A stretch of 64,000 nt of DNA, taken from assembly GCA_025766275.1 (NCBI GenBank), contig JAFKAC010000036.1, forward strand, positions 496,001 through 560,000, given 5' to 3'. This document shows positions 40,801 through 50,401 of the stretch, one piece after another. The stretch is from Lactarius indigo (Eukaryota > Basidiomycota > Agaricomycetes > Russulales > Russulaceae). Both the position numbers and the translations under genes were made by a program. Below the pieces are notes generated by a model. The model searched no databases and was not told the DNA's origin. It saw only the letters and a list, made by a program, of their open reading frames with translations. Positions within the stretch are counted from its first letter, which is position 1, and every line of letters begins with the position of its first letter.

Positions 40801-42286
40801 AGTCAACTGTTCCAAGGCTGGTATCATCTTCTGGCTCGTCTGTCCAACAATCATTTCTTTCGGATTCTGGTGGCCACTGTTGCTCGTCACTTTCCCGTTT
40901 AGAAGGTTTATTGCTTTCTTCTGTCAGGGCGCATCCTGCGTCACTCTCGCTTTCTTCTTTCTTTAGGGTAAGAAGGTATGCGCATTCTTCCTCGTTTTCT
41001 AGTAATTCGGCAAATATCAGCCGTTGTTCGTTCCGGGGGAGATTAGTGAATGCAGGGTTCTTCCGGAGTACGTCTAGGAGTAGGCAGCTTTGTTCGATGG
41101 GTGCGTCTCCACATGCATGGTCCATGCATGGACTTTGACTCCTCCATTCATCGTCTACTGTCTCATTCCTCTGCAGGTCATTGCTTTCCTGCCAATCGCC
41201 CTTTCCTTCGACTGGGATGAGGGTTTCTATTTCTCCTCCCTCAAGCCGGGTCGGCAAGTCGTCTTCTTTACACAAACTCTCATCGTCTTCCATCAGTTCA
41301 GCGAGTAATGATCGCTGTTCGTTTCGGGGAAGAGCAGCAAATTCTGGGTTGCTTCTGAGCCGTTGTAGAAGTGTTTTACTTCTTTCCTCGAATCCTCGTG
41401 CGTCTCCCTTCAAAGGGCTCCGTCTTATCGGATCTTTACCGAGTTTTCTAGTTTCTTGGTCCCTTCCCGTGTCCATTCTGGGTACCCGGGGACCGGTCTC
41501 TGGGTCAGGACTGCCCCTCCATTGAGGTTGTCCACTGCGGCTTCTTTCTGATTCGTTTTGGCTCCTAGTCATCTCATGTTCGTGTCTTCTGTTAATAGGG
41601 CTAGCGTGACGACCGGTCGTCCTTTTATAGGACACGGTGGTCCATTCTGGACTTCCTGGTGAGTCCCTTTTATTGCCTGGTTCGATCATCGGGGCCTGGG
41701 GTGCGCAGTATGTCGTGGTCCTTTCACAGGTCATCCACTTGGATTTTAGGGTCTTTTCCGGTACGAAGGCGTCTCTCCCAATGGGAGCTTCGTCTTCTAT
41801 CGTATTGGGTCGTTGTATGAGTGTTAGGCGTCTCTCGGCGGCCCATTCAGGTTCTTCCGAATTGATCAACATTTGTTCTGGTTCTGGGGCCTTGCCCAGC
41901 ATGAATGCGTCTCTCCCAATGGGAGCTTCGACTTCTATCATGCCAAATCGTCGTTCAGGATGTCTTTTGATTACCCATCCTGGTACGTCGTCTACCATTG
42001 CCATGCTGTATGGTCTTTCTGTTGGCTGATGGGGTTCTTCTTCTACTGCAGCTACGCCGCTCAGGTCGATACTGAGGGAGTAGGATATCTCAGGGTGGGG
42101 CACCGTGCCCTTTTCTGGTTCTTCTATTGCTGGGGTTGCACCAGCAGGGTCGGTTTTTGGAGTGGAGGGTGCTGCTGTCACTCCTCCTCGTCGTAGCTGG
42201 GGTCGTGCTGCTCGTCGTGCCTCGTAGGCGTTCCACTTCTCTTCAGAAGTCATTTTCTGTTCCTGCATCTGGTGCGTCGATGGCAT
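37877..42286 (-). CDS. Cyclin-box protein of element F (1469 aa)
   Basis: The only ORF of the element; ATG at 42286, 122 nt inside the 5' LTR. About the first 1180 residues are hydrophilic, rich in Glu, Arg, Ser, Thr and Pro, probably disordered. They include duplicated motifs: EAPIGRDAF twice near 120-180, and L(R/K)xNPxFxxLPRNEQR near residues 340 and 415. The C-terminal part (about 1220-1360) reads as a Pho80/PCL-type cyclin box: IEAPILLAALTYLNRV, LKWAEIRLLLGALIIANRYMDDNALSN, WAVVTRRFTKWQIGQMEREFL and LNWKLGISQDDLL. A basic tail follows. Such cyclins bind Pho85-like CDKs. The frame is uninterrupted over 4.4 kb, so it is probably still selected or young. I infer capture of a host cyclin gene. 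Confidence 0.85.
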   Translation of the reverse strand: MPSTHQMQEQKMTSEEKWNAYEARRAARPQLRRGGVTAAPSTPKTDPAGATPAIEEPEKGTVPHPEISYSLSIDLSGVAAVEEEPHQPTERPYSMAMVDDVPGWVIKRHPERRFGMIEVEAPIGRDAFMLGKAPEPEQMLINSEEPEWAAERRLTLIQRPNTIEDEAPIGRDAFVPEKTLKSKWMTCERTTTYCAPQAPMIEPGNKRDSPGSPEWTTVSYKRTTGRHASPINRRHEHEMTRSQNESERSRSGQPQWRGSPDPETGPRVPRMDTGRDQETRKLGKDPIRRSPLKGDARGFEERSKTLLQRLRSNPEFAALPRNEQRSLLAELMEDDESLCKEDDLPTRLEGGEIETLIPVEGKGDWQESNDLQRNETVDDEWRSQSPCMDHACGDAPIEQSCLLLDVLRKNPAFTNLPRNEQRLIFAELLENEEECAYLLTLKKEESESDAGCALTEESNKPSKRESDEQQWPPESERNDCWTDEPEDDTSLGTVDYWAQLIKNLSREESDEFLDDLLEGITDDLPDDTFDESARSEAAMQPPINGYMSGEPMDPSQNNKGTHPASDLGSIPPSQERTSTQNGTSPAMPSVTPSQAQPTEGTHLTNCKELKPPHDLQQYGGDMDEQQKIRKMQHEERRQRRRRAAKTTSRNVVECRRNIKATGQTTEPTTMKIEPVVTLIASIDPPVSGNEKNDPGRNQNDHQEVPQGCSNPEVTDTGTSGHERTFCVTEVIRNDHVSPCHTKVPRMLPGHLIPDTRDELDQKDNTTKRRTTSSLETPETATSRGTSMTRNTGRITDNERTPESKHRPEIDENDRLETQPPQTGDNSTLWPTDRSQNALETPEQPDTVIERSTTKSTTLQLHEASRIKQSGLQREPTRIDPINQGDQEPNGSRTTASCSHSVLNSIDCPQSLPAHSRTHPSHPQLAAAPGIVGAFPGTFPLTLINGPTCCIAVEGNDFREGVNTSPHFAFNLSPLQSNLSPQKCPRHESSALRNRCTRQIERSELAISHLSHSRSLAEPAASTTLDDAYPNKNVAETCTLKQLRLPLGNNSGRPKASTANPSRPENTSAALDAHDQIRDNRTEIRSTLPDTDTQIPLPRCSGHVGDPEIACAGHLTSSHHSRHFDEVPTSRSTASTSKWELRGEDNADTSIASTTTTFEDFTLTPSPQMEGMHPATPYTNRIKAACGTEKTSNSVPSYHCLLAMDYTAPVYSQTLIELANQKPLHLAIECLATTTIAVINVAIDRSPPIPTAINVRRPEAPAFIRWTTGIVIRSRIEAPILLAALTYLNRVKPYICTNTLKWAEIRLLLGALIIANRYMDDNALSNAQWAVVTRRFTKWQIGQMEREFLSVLNWKLGISQDDLLTWHDATITPLTPILTTSPLPQLAIKTYPFKKKLAAPPKLIHPPFVRTNPIRQRWRKSLRLPEKKSQIKWRRHQKTRASNPEEDATFMALLQILEESQSSLANLATT

Positions 42287-42396
42287 GCTGGAGTTTCGTC
42301 GGGGTTCTGTCGGGTGCTTCCGGGTGGTACTAGTGCACTAGTAGGTGTCACTATCTTCTTTTGGGTCCCGGCCGGTGTGTTGGCTGGGTTCTGAGG

Positions 42397-42408
42397 AGCT
42401 TTGGCTTA
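42397..42408 (-). promoter_or_regulatory. Self-primer binding site of element F
   Basis: The minus strand immediately after the 5' LTR reads TAAGCCAAAGCT, the exact complement of AGCTTTGGCTTA at 42852-42863 (minus strand), which lies 35 nt after the TATA box (42891-42898). Confidence 0.75.
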
Positions 42409-43133
42409 TGTCACGCCTCTGCGGGGGCGCGGTCTTCTGTAATGGCTTCCTGTCACGTGGCAGTCAACAGCCAAGTCGGATCGGCACTGTGTGCAACGAC
42501 TCCTAAGGTCCTTTGTAACAGCTCCTATGCTAAGGTAGCTGAGTCTGTGGCGATCCCCCTGTGCTAAGGTGGGAAGGTCCTTCTGTAACAGCCCCTTGTG
42601 CTAAGGTGACTGAGTCTGCGGCAATGGACGAGCTTGGTGGCCTAAGTCCAAAGGTCATGTGTCACTGGGCTGACCAGTAAGACAGGAAGAGGGTAAGAGC
42701 GAAGTCAAGGAGAAGCCTGCACAGAGGCTGAGAGGAGAATGACCCAAAGGGGATAAGGGTCAAGGGTCAGAGGTTCTGGGTCAAGGGCTTGAGTGCTGAA
42801 GGAACTAAGGCACTCAAGGAGACAATTGGAGATACAACGCAGATAGTTGATTAAGCCAAAGCTAAGGAGCTAAGGCGCACTACAGGGTTCCTTATATAGT
42901 ACAGGATTGCGCCTGAGCGCATAGTGCTACTGGTTGCTATAGATAGAGTGATGTGCTGGCAAGATGGTATCAACATCGCACAAGATGGTGTTATGCCAGC
43001 AAGGCAGGAGAAGGATAAACAAGAATAGCACAGAAGGTGCTAGAATAATCAGATAGAGGAGAAGCATAAGAAAGGTAACAGGAGATGGATCAGATAAGGG
43101 CAAGAAAGGAAATGTAGCAGGTGGTTCGTGACA
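42409..43133 (-). repeat. 5' LTR of element F
   Basis: 725 bp. TATA box TATATAAG (minus strand) at 42891-42898. An ATG near 42655-42657 opens a short upstream ORF in the R-U5 region. Confidence 0.95.
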
Positions 43134-43364
43134 TGAGCTGTGTCCTAGACACATCCTGGCTGGCAGCTAGCTCATGGTATGGCAAAGGGATTCTCCCAAC
43201 CTGGGCCTAGCCCATGTATCACTGGCACACTATCAGGAGGCAGGACGTGTTAGCGTTCTGGCCTTACAGAATCACAGACAGGAGTGGTATCCCCCCTCTA
43301 TCTTTGTCTTGCAACTATGAAGCACTGTCACTGACTGCTCCTTGGCGATAGATAAATCATCCCA

Positions 43365-45624
43365 ATGTCTGGTTCATCTACTACTGCTGCCAGTGCTGGT
43401 GCTCCTCCCAGCCCCACTGGTGGCTCTGCAGCACTTCCAGCTGCCTCTGGATCCACAGCTTCTGGGCAACTCTCAAATGCCCACACCACAACCTTCAGCA
43501 TGCCATCTGGCATCCACCTGACACAGTTTGACGGCACTAGTTGGAACGAATGGTCTGGTACCATTGAGGCCATCCTTATGCTGCATGAAGCTGAGGATGT
43601 GTTTCTCCTAGATACACCCCCATCTGGCATCACCGCCGATGAGTGGGACTCAATCCAGTGTCATTCCAAGGTGTACCTCCACCTTTACCTCAAGCTCGAT
43701 GTCTACTCGCTTGTGGCAGATAACACTGCCTACCCCATGTTCAAACATAAATGGGCCAAGCTTCAGGATGTGTATGGAGGTGCTTTGGGCAGCACCACCA
43801 TCTTTAACTTGTGGATCCAAATCACTCAAGCCCGCCTCAACGACTCTGTGCCCATGGCCTCACAGTTGGCCAAGCTCAATGAGCTTAGGGTTGCCCTTTC
43901 CAATGCACAGATGGGTGCCACTGACACTCAATTCTGTCTCATTCTCCTCCACACACTACTGCCCTCCTATGAGGTGTTGGCCTCTACCATCCTTGCCAAT
44001 GGGGCACTGTCCACACTCAAGCACACTGAGATCATAGCGCACATAGTGTTGGAAGAAGCTCACCATGCTGGGCCCTCTGGCTCCTCCCTCAACAAGGTGG
44101 CTCCTGTCAAGTCGATGGGCAAGAAGGGCAAGAAGGACCATTCTGGTCTAACTTGCCACTATTGCAACAAAAAGGGCCATATCAAGCCTGATTGCAGGAA
44201 GAGGAAGAAGGATGAGGCTGACGCAAAGGAGAAGGAGAAAGCAGGCAACAAGGCTGCCAATAGTCATGTCCTAGTACCTACCACCACCTCCATTACAGAG
44301 GTCATAGAGCCCAAGATAGATTGGGCCTCTGAATCAATTGGTGTTGCCTTGTATGCTGCCTCATGTGTGTGTTGGATGATGGACAGTGGTGCCACACACC
44401 ACATTACCCCACACCGGTCTGACTTCAAGGACTATACCCCAACTAAAGGCACTGTACGCCTAGGGGATAAGTCCACCATAGGCCAAGTGGGTGTCGGGTC
44501 TGTTGTCTTTACAATGAGCCAGGGTATCCCTATCACCCTTAGCAATGTGCTACACCTACCACAGGTGAAGACATGCTTCTTGTCGATGCGCACCCTAGCA
44601 CAAAAGGGTGCTGAGATCACCTTTGACAGTGGCTCATCTAAAATATCTGTCAACCAAAAGTGTGTGGCCAAAGGCTACCTTGAGGACAACCTGTACTGGT
44701 TGGACACAGCCAGTGTCAGCCTCAATGCCCACACAAAATCAAGTGCTGTGTTACGCCACTACAGGGGCGTGGGGTACGACCTGTACCAAGTCAGTCAAAC
44801 AACAGTAGTGCAAGCTCTAAGGCTCGGCTTCAGTAGAATGGTGCACAAGGATCACAAGGATGATGGTCACTTGGATCGTAGAGGAGGTGCTAAGACTCGA
44901 AGGTCTAGCGAAGGCGAAGGGGGTTCTTGAGACAAGGGAAGCACAAAGGCGTTCTGCGTTAGACGAGTGTAGCTATTACACAAGAAGTCTAGTCTACCGT
45001 ACAAGCTAGGTAGGGCTAGGTTTAAATAGATGATGGCTAGTGAAGCGGTCACAAACAGATGGCGCCATCGCCAGTCTGGGAACAATGGATGGGACATAAG
45101 AGGAACAAAGGGACGTTGTACTGAGAACAAAGGCAAATCACGCGGGATCGCACGTGATTGGGAACACAACGGAAACTAGCACATGTTGAACTTTATCAGA
45201 AGGGAGCATTGATAAGTAGGGTGCGCGATAGTAACCGGGTAATCGTAAAGTCCGCGTAATCGTACAGGGCTCGTATAGTATTGGGAAGGGAACAGTGATG
45301 TAAGAAAGAACGAGTCCAGGGAAAATTGTAACATGCTGCCACACTTGATATCTGGCATCAACACATGGGACACATCTCCTCTGTGGCGCTAAAAGCACAT
45401 GGTCCCTCTGCCACTACTGGCATGGACATAGATAGCTCCACCATGGCCCACACAGTCTGCTGTGGGTGCGAGATGGGTAAATCCACTCACCAACCCTTTT
45501 CTGCATCCTCCAACAAAAGGACAACTCATCAATTTGAGATTGTGCACAGTGACCTTGCCAGTCCTATGCAAACTCAGTCCCTGCAAGGCTCGACGTACAC
45601 AGCCACCTTCATAGACGACCACAC
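43365..45624 (+). pseudogene. E2 gag-pol, interrupted and truncated
   Basis: Close relative of E1 gag-pol. Gag (FDGTSWNEWSGTIEAILMLHEAEDVF), zinc knuckle CHYCNKKGHIKPDC and protease WMMDSGATHHI are intact up to 44748. Solo LTR C then interrupts at the start of integrase. Coding resumes at 45334 (MGHISSVALKAHG, HSDLASPM) and ends at DDHT (45624) by fusion to a D LTR. No RT or RNase H remains. Confidence 0.92.
44749..45333 (-). repeat. Solo LTR, family C (585 bp)
   Basis: TGTTACG to TGTAACA as read on plus, with the target duplication TGCTG at 44744-44748 and 45334-45338. Removing it restores the E2 reading frame seen in E1. Inverse orientation to the copy at 10802-11388. Confidence 0.93.
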
Positions 45625-46133
45625 TGTAACGCTGTCACGATGTCAGCTCGACTTGAGCTCGATAGAGGCGGTAACAACTTAGTGAATAGTCACAACAGCA
45701 CAAAGGCCCGTGTCTCTGTCTTGGTGAATACACGAAGGTACACTTGACAGAGGATCGACTCCAAGAGAGGTCTAAGATGCGAACTTATAAGGAAGCAAGA
45801 GAAAGGAGAGAGAGAGAGAAGTGACGATTCAAGAAGACCAAGATGGTGTATCTTGGTCTTCGTAGACTATCTTAAATACAAGTCGAGCAGGCTTTCAAGC
45901 GCTGCTATGAGTCACAGTAATGTAGCGTCCAACGTATCGCAGAAACATCGCAAACCCTAATACTACTAGTACCAGTACTAGTATTGAGTCATCCAGGTAC
46001 CGCTCGGTCAGCTATCGTATCCAATCGCCTATCGTACTACCGTATCTCCTAAGTCCGCGACTAATCTACCTTACTGCCATAGTCGCAACCGGTACAGTAA
46101 GGGTCTGAGTCGTATACAGGCAGAAACGTGACA
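45625..46133. repeat. Family D LTR at a copia-gypsy fusion point (509 bp)
   Basis: Begins TGTAACG, ends GTGACA, related to 20259-20802. There is no target duplication: the left flank is E2 integrase (…CACAC) and the right flank is B2 RT (TGTTT…). Two different elements are therefore joined through it. Confidence 0.88.
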
Positions 46134-47105
46134 TGTTTTGAAGGCTGCCTTCCACTGGTCTTCTTCTTTTATGTGAATGTTATGGTACCCCCATCTAATG
46201 TCGAACTTTGAGAACAGTGTTTTCCCATTTAAGTTGGTTAAGATGTTGGAGATGAGAGGTAGTGGGTAGGTGTCTTTTATTGTCCAAGTGTTTAAGGGTC
46301 TGTAGTCGAGGATGGGACGCAACCCTCCATCTGTTTTCTTTCTAAAGAAGAAGGAGGAAGCATAAGGGGAGCTTCCTTCATAGATGTATCCTTTTGCTAT
46401 GTTTTCGTCAAGATATGCCTTTAGCTCCTTGTCTTCTTCTGGAGTCAAGGGGTAAATTTTGCAATTGATCTTGTTAGGCACATCTGGACGCAGTGTGATG
46501 GGATGGTCTTCTTCTCTTTCTGGGGGAAAGCGCTGTGCTTCTTCGTCTGAGAACACTTTGTTGTGGCGCTGGTATTCTTCTGGGATTGTGGTTTCTTTTA
46601 CTGGGTCAAAGGTTGTTTTAGTTGTTGCTGTTTTTGCTTCTTGGTGTCGCTTTCTTCAGAAGCGGTACCCTCCTGTCAGGATGGTGACTGCTTCTCCTTT
46701 CAGCTCTTGTTTCTTCCAGTCTACGTCTGGGTTTTCGTGTTCAAACCAGGGGTATCCAAAGATCATTCTGTCTTCTCCTAGACTGGTCACGAAGAATTGG
46801 AAAGGAGTATCCTCTTCTCCTCTTTTTATCCATAGCTGGCATGTTTCCGTCATGGTGCCGTCTTTGTTTAGCGATCCATCTACGTTTCGGACCAATCTGG
46901 GTGGTTTTAAAGGAGTGGTTCCTAGCCCAAGCTTTTGGATCAGATTTTGGTCGATTAGGTTGTCTGTTGCACCGCTGTCCAGCAGCACATTTATGCGAGC
47001 TTCTTTGTAGTAAAGGCGAACGAGGACTTTGATTGTCATAGCACTATCTCGAACACTATACATTGAATTGGCCTCCCTGTCAGCTCTCACAGGTCGGCAT
47101 TGCAA
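46134..47105 (-). pseudogene. B2 pol fragment: protease and N-terminal RT
   Basis: Same as B1 25947-27551 up to QWKAAFKT, then lost. Protease LLDSGATDNLID is intact. A TGA at 46656-46658 (GYRF-stop) replaces CGA of B1 before the frame continues into RT. Confidence 0.9.
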
Positions 47106-48778
47106 AAATCCTGGTCTAAGGCATAGTAGCGTCTCTTTTCGTCTTCAGTCATGCCTTGGACAAGTGCATGGGCTTGTCGGACTTTGTCTTCCGTTGTGGT
47201 AGCGGCCACCAATGAGGTGCTTGCTTCTGGGGTGTATGGGGGTGCAGTGTCCGCTTCCTGGGTGTCTGTGGCTCTGGCTTTGGTTTGGTTGGTGGTGTTT
47301 TGTCGTTGACAGTTCTTAGCCATGTGTCCTTGCTGTCTGCACTTGAAGCAGTGGCCTTCTTTCATGAGGGCTTTCTTTTCTTCTTCGGTAAGCTTCTTAA
47401 AGGGGGTGGAGGTAGTGGCATCTACATCCATCGCATTTGGGTCTCGCTTTGGTCATCCTTGGTGGACGTTCTGGGTTGGTCCTGGGTTTCTATTCCCTGG
47501 TCTGGCTTTTAGCAGCTTCCAGCGTTGATGTTCTGCTCTGGCAGCGGTTTGCCACTCGTCCATGGTGTTTGGGATAGTGGTTTGCATGAGGCAAGTGCGA
47601 TACAGTCCTGTGGGTAGTCCTCTTTTGAAGAATTCCACTGTTCCAGGGGCATCTCTTGCCCATCCTGCTATTCCTGCAAGGTGTTCAAAGTCGAGGATGT
47701 AACTGTCCAATGCTCCCCCCTGCATCATCAGACTGATGAGTTTCTGATAGGCTCTTTCTTTGTTTAGAGTGTTGGTCCAGTCTCTGTCGAAGGTGTCGAG
47801 AAAACCATCCCAAAGGTCTTTGCTGTTTTTGGTGAGGGCTTTGGTGGGGTCTGCTAGTGCCGCTTCCATGTCATCTTCGGTTTGGTTGACCCACAGTTGT
47901 ACACCAGGTCCTTTGAACATTGTAAGGGTGAATAGTACTCGTGCATAAGGTTCTTTGATGAGCTCATTCTCGCTATTTAACTTGATGTATCATAGTAGTT
48001 CTCTTTTGAACTGACCACTCTCTGTTCTATCTCTGGTGAACGAAGTAGGGGGTGCTCCTTTGAGTCCTCCTGAGCTTGTTGTTGGTGTTCCTCCTGTTCT
48101 GGTGCTTGAGCCGGTACCTGTGCCAGTGCCTGTGGTGTTTATAGCTGACATGACAAGTGTTGGCTGTGGTGTGATGGGGATCTGGGGTGGTTCAACTGGG
48201 AAAGGCAATCTGATTGGTGGTAGTGGGGCTGGGAATCCTTCTTCCGCTGGGGATGGTTCTATCCAAATAGGGATAGTGGGGCTGGCTTGTGACGAAGCTT
48301 GTGTGGGTACTGTGATGTCTAAGCGATGTTCTGAGGAGTGAGATAGTTCTGAGTGTGATTCTGCTTTGTCTGAGCTGGGTTCTTCTGATGATGAGTCTTG
48401 TTGTAGTCCGTATGTTCCCCTAGTGTTTCTTGGTGCTGAGGATGATTGTTGTGTGGGTGTTTCTGGGTTCTGTTCATCTTCTTTGTTCCACCAGCCTAGT
48501 CCTTCAGCAAATCTGTGTGGTGTGATGTTTATGGCTCTGGTATGGTATGTGTTCTGAAAGTATCGGAGGATGTACCAGTTGTTGTTGATGAATTCCACCA
48601 GTCTGAGTTCGCCTTTGATGAGGCACTTGTAACAAGGTGGTCTGCCTGGTGTTGTGGCCCAGCAGGCTCCTCTTCCTAGTTGACTGCTTTTAACATGGTG
48701 TGGGAGGTCGTCTTGTGTTCTGGTTGTGACTGGGGTCCAATCGTTGTCTGATTCAAAGGTGACACTGATGCTAGCCAC
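47087..48778 (-). pseudogene. B2 gag with conserved TGA and one extra nonsense change
   Basis: First part 47990-48778 (GTG at the front, 262 codons, no ATG in the leading ~200), TGA at the same place as B1, second part 47453-47920, then TGA at 47453-47455 where B1 has CGA, then 47087-47431 with knuckle CFKCRQQGHMAKNC. The GGATTTTTG shift site is conserved near 47103-47111. Confidence 0.88.
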
Positions 48779-48986
48779 GATTGTGGTCTGTTCTGGGCGC
48801 TGATTTGTGTAAGGGGATGGCTGAAGCGGCCTCTTGTGTCAGGAAAGATCTGTTGCCCAGCTATGCTGTCGTTTCTAGGTTCTGTGGAGTGTCTGGTTGT
48901 TGGCTGATGCGTCCTCTTGGATTGTCACCCACTCTGCTGTGTGGCAGTAGTGTCTTGGGTGTGTTGGGAGTTGTAGACTTGGCTTA

Positions 48987-49515
48987 TGTTATGCCCTAGC
49001 AGGGGCGTGGGTTCTAGAGGTTTCAAGTCACACAAGTATCAAGCAAAGACCTCTGTTGTCTTATTGCTATGAAATACAAGTGGCAAAAGTGTGGCACAAG
49101 GTGCAACACTACTCTGTAACGTAGGACTCCTCGTCCGAAGTGTCTGACACTTCTCTACACTTGATCTTGCTAGTGCACAGAGTATAACAGGTGTGACACG
49201 TTGATATAGTTCAACTGCAAAGACTTCAAAGTGTCCGGGTTAGGGACTGAGGTAGGGGATGTACAAGAAGAGGGGGATAAGGTGAGGTCACACCAAAATA
49301 CGGAGGCAAGGTTGCTAGATTGCAAACGAAGCCAAGTCTGGCTTCCTACGGTCTACAGTACAGGTTTATATAGGGCGAGGTTCCAAACAACATGAACACA
49401 GGCCCACACAGGAGCAAAGAAACTAGATGGAGTAAGGAGACATTTGGATCAAGGCAAACAACGCCACTAACAGTAGTAGCTCTGTAACTGAGGTCCGAAG
49501 TGTCGGATCATAACA
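48987..49515 (-). repeat. 5' LTR of B2 (529 bp)
   Basis: TGTTATG to CATAACA as read on plus. About 50 bp shorter than the B1 LTR through deletion in U3 (near 49460-49500), otherwise alignable. Confidence 0.9.
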
Positions 49516-50401
49516 AAGGTGACCAAATGTGACCCAATTCAGCAAGCAATTGGAACTCCTCTTTAGGCACAAAATGGCACCTTTGGCACAGGGAACTTTT
49601 ATGGCATGTGAGGACTGACTTGCATTGCCACTTTTGCCAAATGCCAACCACTCCACCTGCTGCTAGTCTGCTGCCACAGTGACAAAGTGTGACCAAAAGT
49701 TGCAGAGGTGGTACTCATTGCTCCACATTGAATGGATTCAGAAACAAATAAATAAAAATATGATTCTGGTGGGATATAAACATATCTATTACTATGTACA
49801 GAATGAAGTAGCTACAATGTGTTGTTGAAGCTACAAAAAAAGATTACCATTTTTTTGCAGAGGTGTGGGAATGATAGTATGTCAGTAGGAACGTAACATC
49901 TCACCTCTGTAGGCCTTAAGATGAATATGGAGTGCCAGAAGCAGCCAATATGTGGTATTGTTGGTAGAGATGATGCTCAGATGCTAGCCATGTTAGCAGG
50001 TCTAGTGGGATGACAATATACAGGGAGAAACAAATCAAGGTCTAGAATTTATAAGGTAAGCTAGATGGTATTCAGCAAAGACAAGTATGACTCTTATCTC
50101 TGCTAGGATAACTACTTAATTATGGGGTTGTAACTAGAGTGCCTAGTTTATACAGAGGGACTGCTACATATTTAGAAAGGAGAAGAAAGGGAAGAGAGGA
50201 GTAGAGTGAAGAGGAAGTACTATACTTAAGTGGGGGAGGAAGAAATTTCCATGTGAGAATGCTATATGATCATAGCACTTGTCATTGTGATTCCATATTG
50301 CTTAATGCTGGCTACCAGAGACTAGCTTCCTATAGTGTCTTTAGGTTTCAGGCTTACATGCACCACTTCTTCTGCTCAGTGTTTTCCCTCTTGTGTATTC
50401 T
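49516..50401. other. Non-coding flank, no feature seen
   Basis: AT-rich sequence with TGTGACC/TTTGGCAC-type short repeats near 49516-49700. No coding, RNA or LTR signal. Confidence 0.3.

Larger units (their letters stand above)
37114..43133 (-). mobile_element. Non-autonomous LTR element F encoding a cyclin-box protein (6020 bp)
   Basis: Two 725-bp LTRs differing at a few positions, the target duplication TGAGC (37109-37113 and 43134-43138), a self-primer PBS, a polypurine tract AGAAAGGGGGTAA next to the 3' LTR (minus strand), and one 1469-codon ORF. I find no Gag, protease, RT or integrase motif, so it must be mobilised in trans. Its LTR begins TGTCACGAACC in sense orientation, exactly as in family A, whose enzymes are the best guess for the partner. 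Inserted in the leader of copia E2. Confidence 0.93.
36331..45624 (+). mobile_element. Truncated copia element E2 with nested F and C insertions
   Basis: Shared 5' LTR, then a leader with two internal deletions relative to E1 (one removes the PBS), interrupted by element F at 37114-43133. Gag-pol starts at 43365, is interrupted by a solo C LTR at 44749-45333, and is cut in the integrase core at 45624, where a D LTR begins. RT and RNase H are missing. Confidence 0.9.
46134..49515 (-). mobile_element. Truncated gypsy element B2
   Basis: 5' LTR (48987-49515), leader, gag and the first part of pol of family B in minus orientation. It is cut within RT at 46134 where the D LTR begins. Nonsense changes are present in gag and pol. 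Confidence 0.92.

Noticed and set aside
37877..42286. F ORF as an ordinary host gene trapped between two unrelated solo LTRs
   Set aside because: The two LTRs are the same length and nearly identical, share one target duplication, and PBS and PPT abut them, so the ORF is internal to one element.
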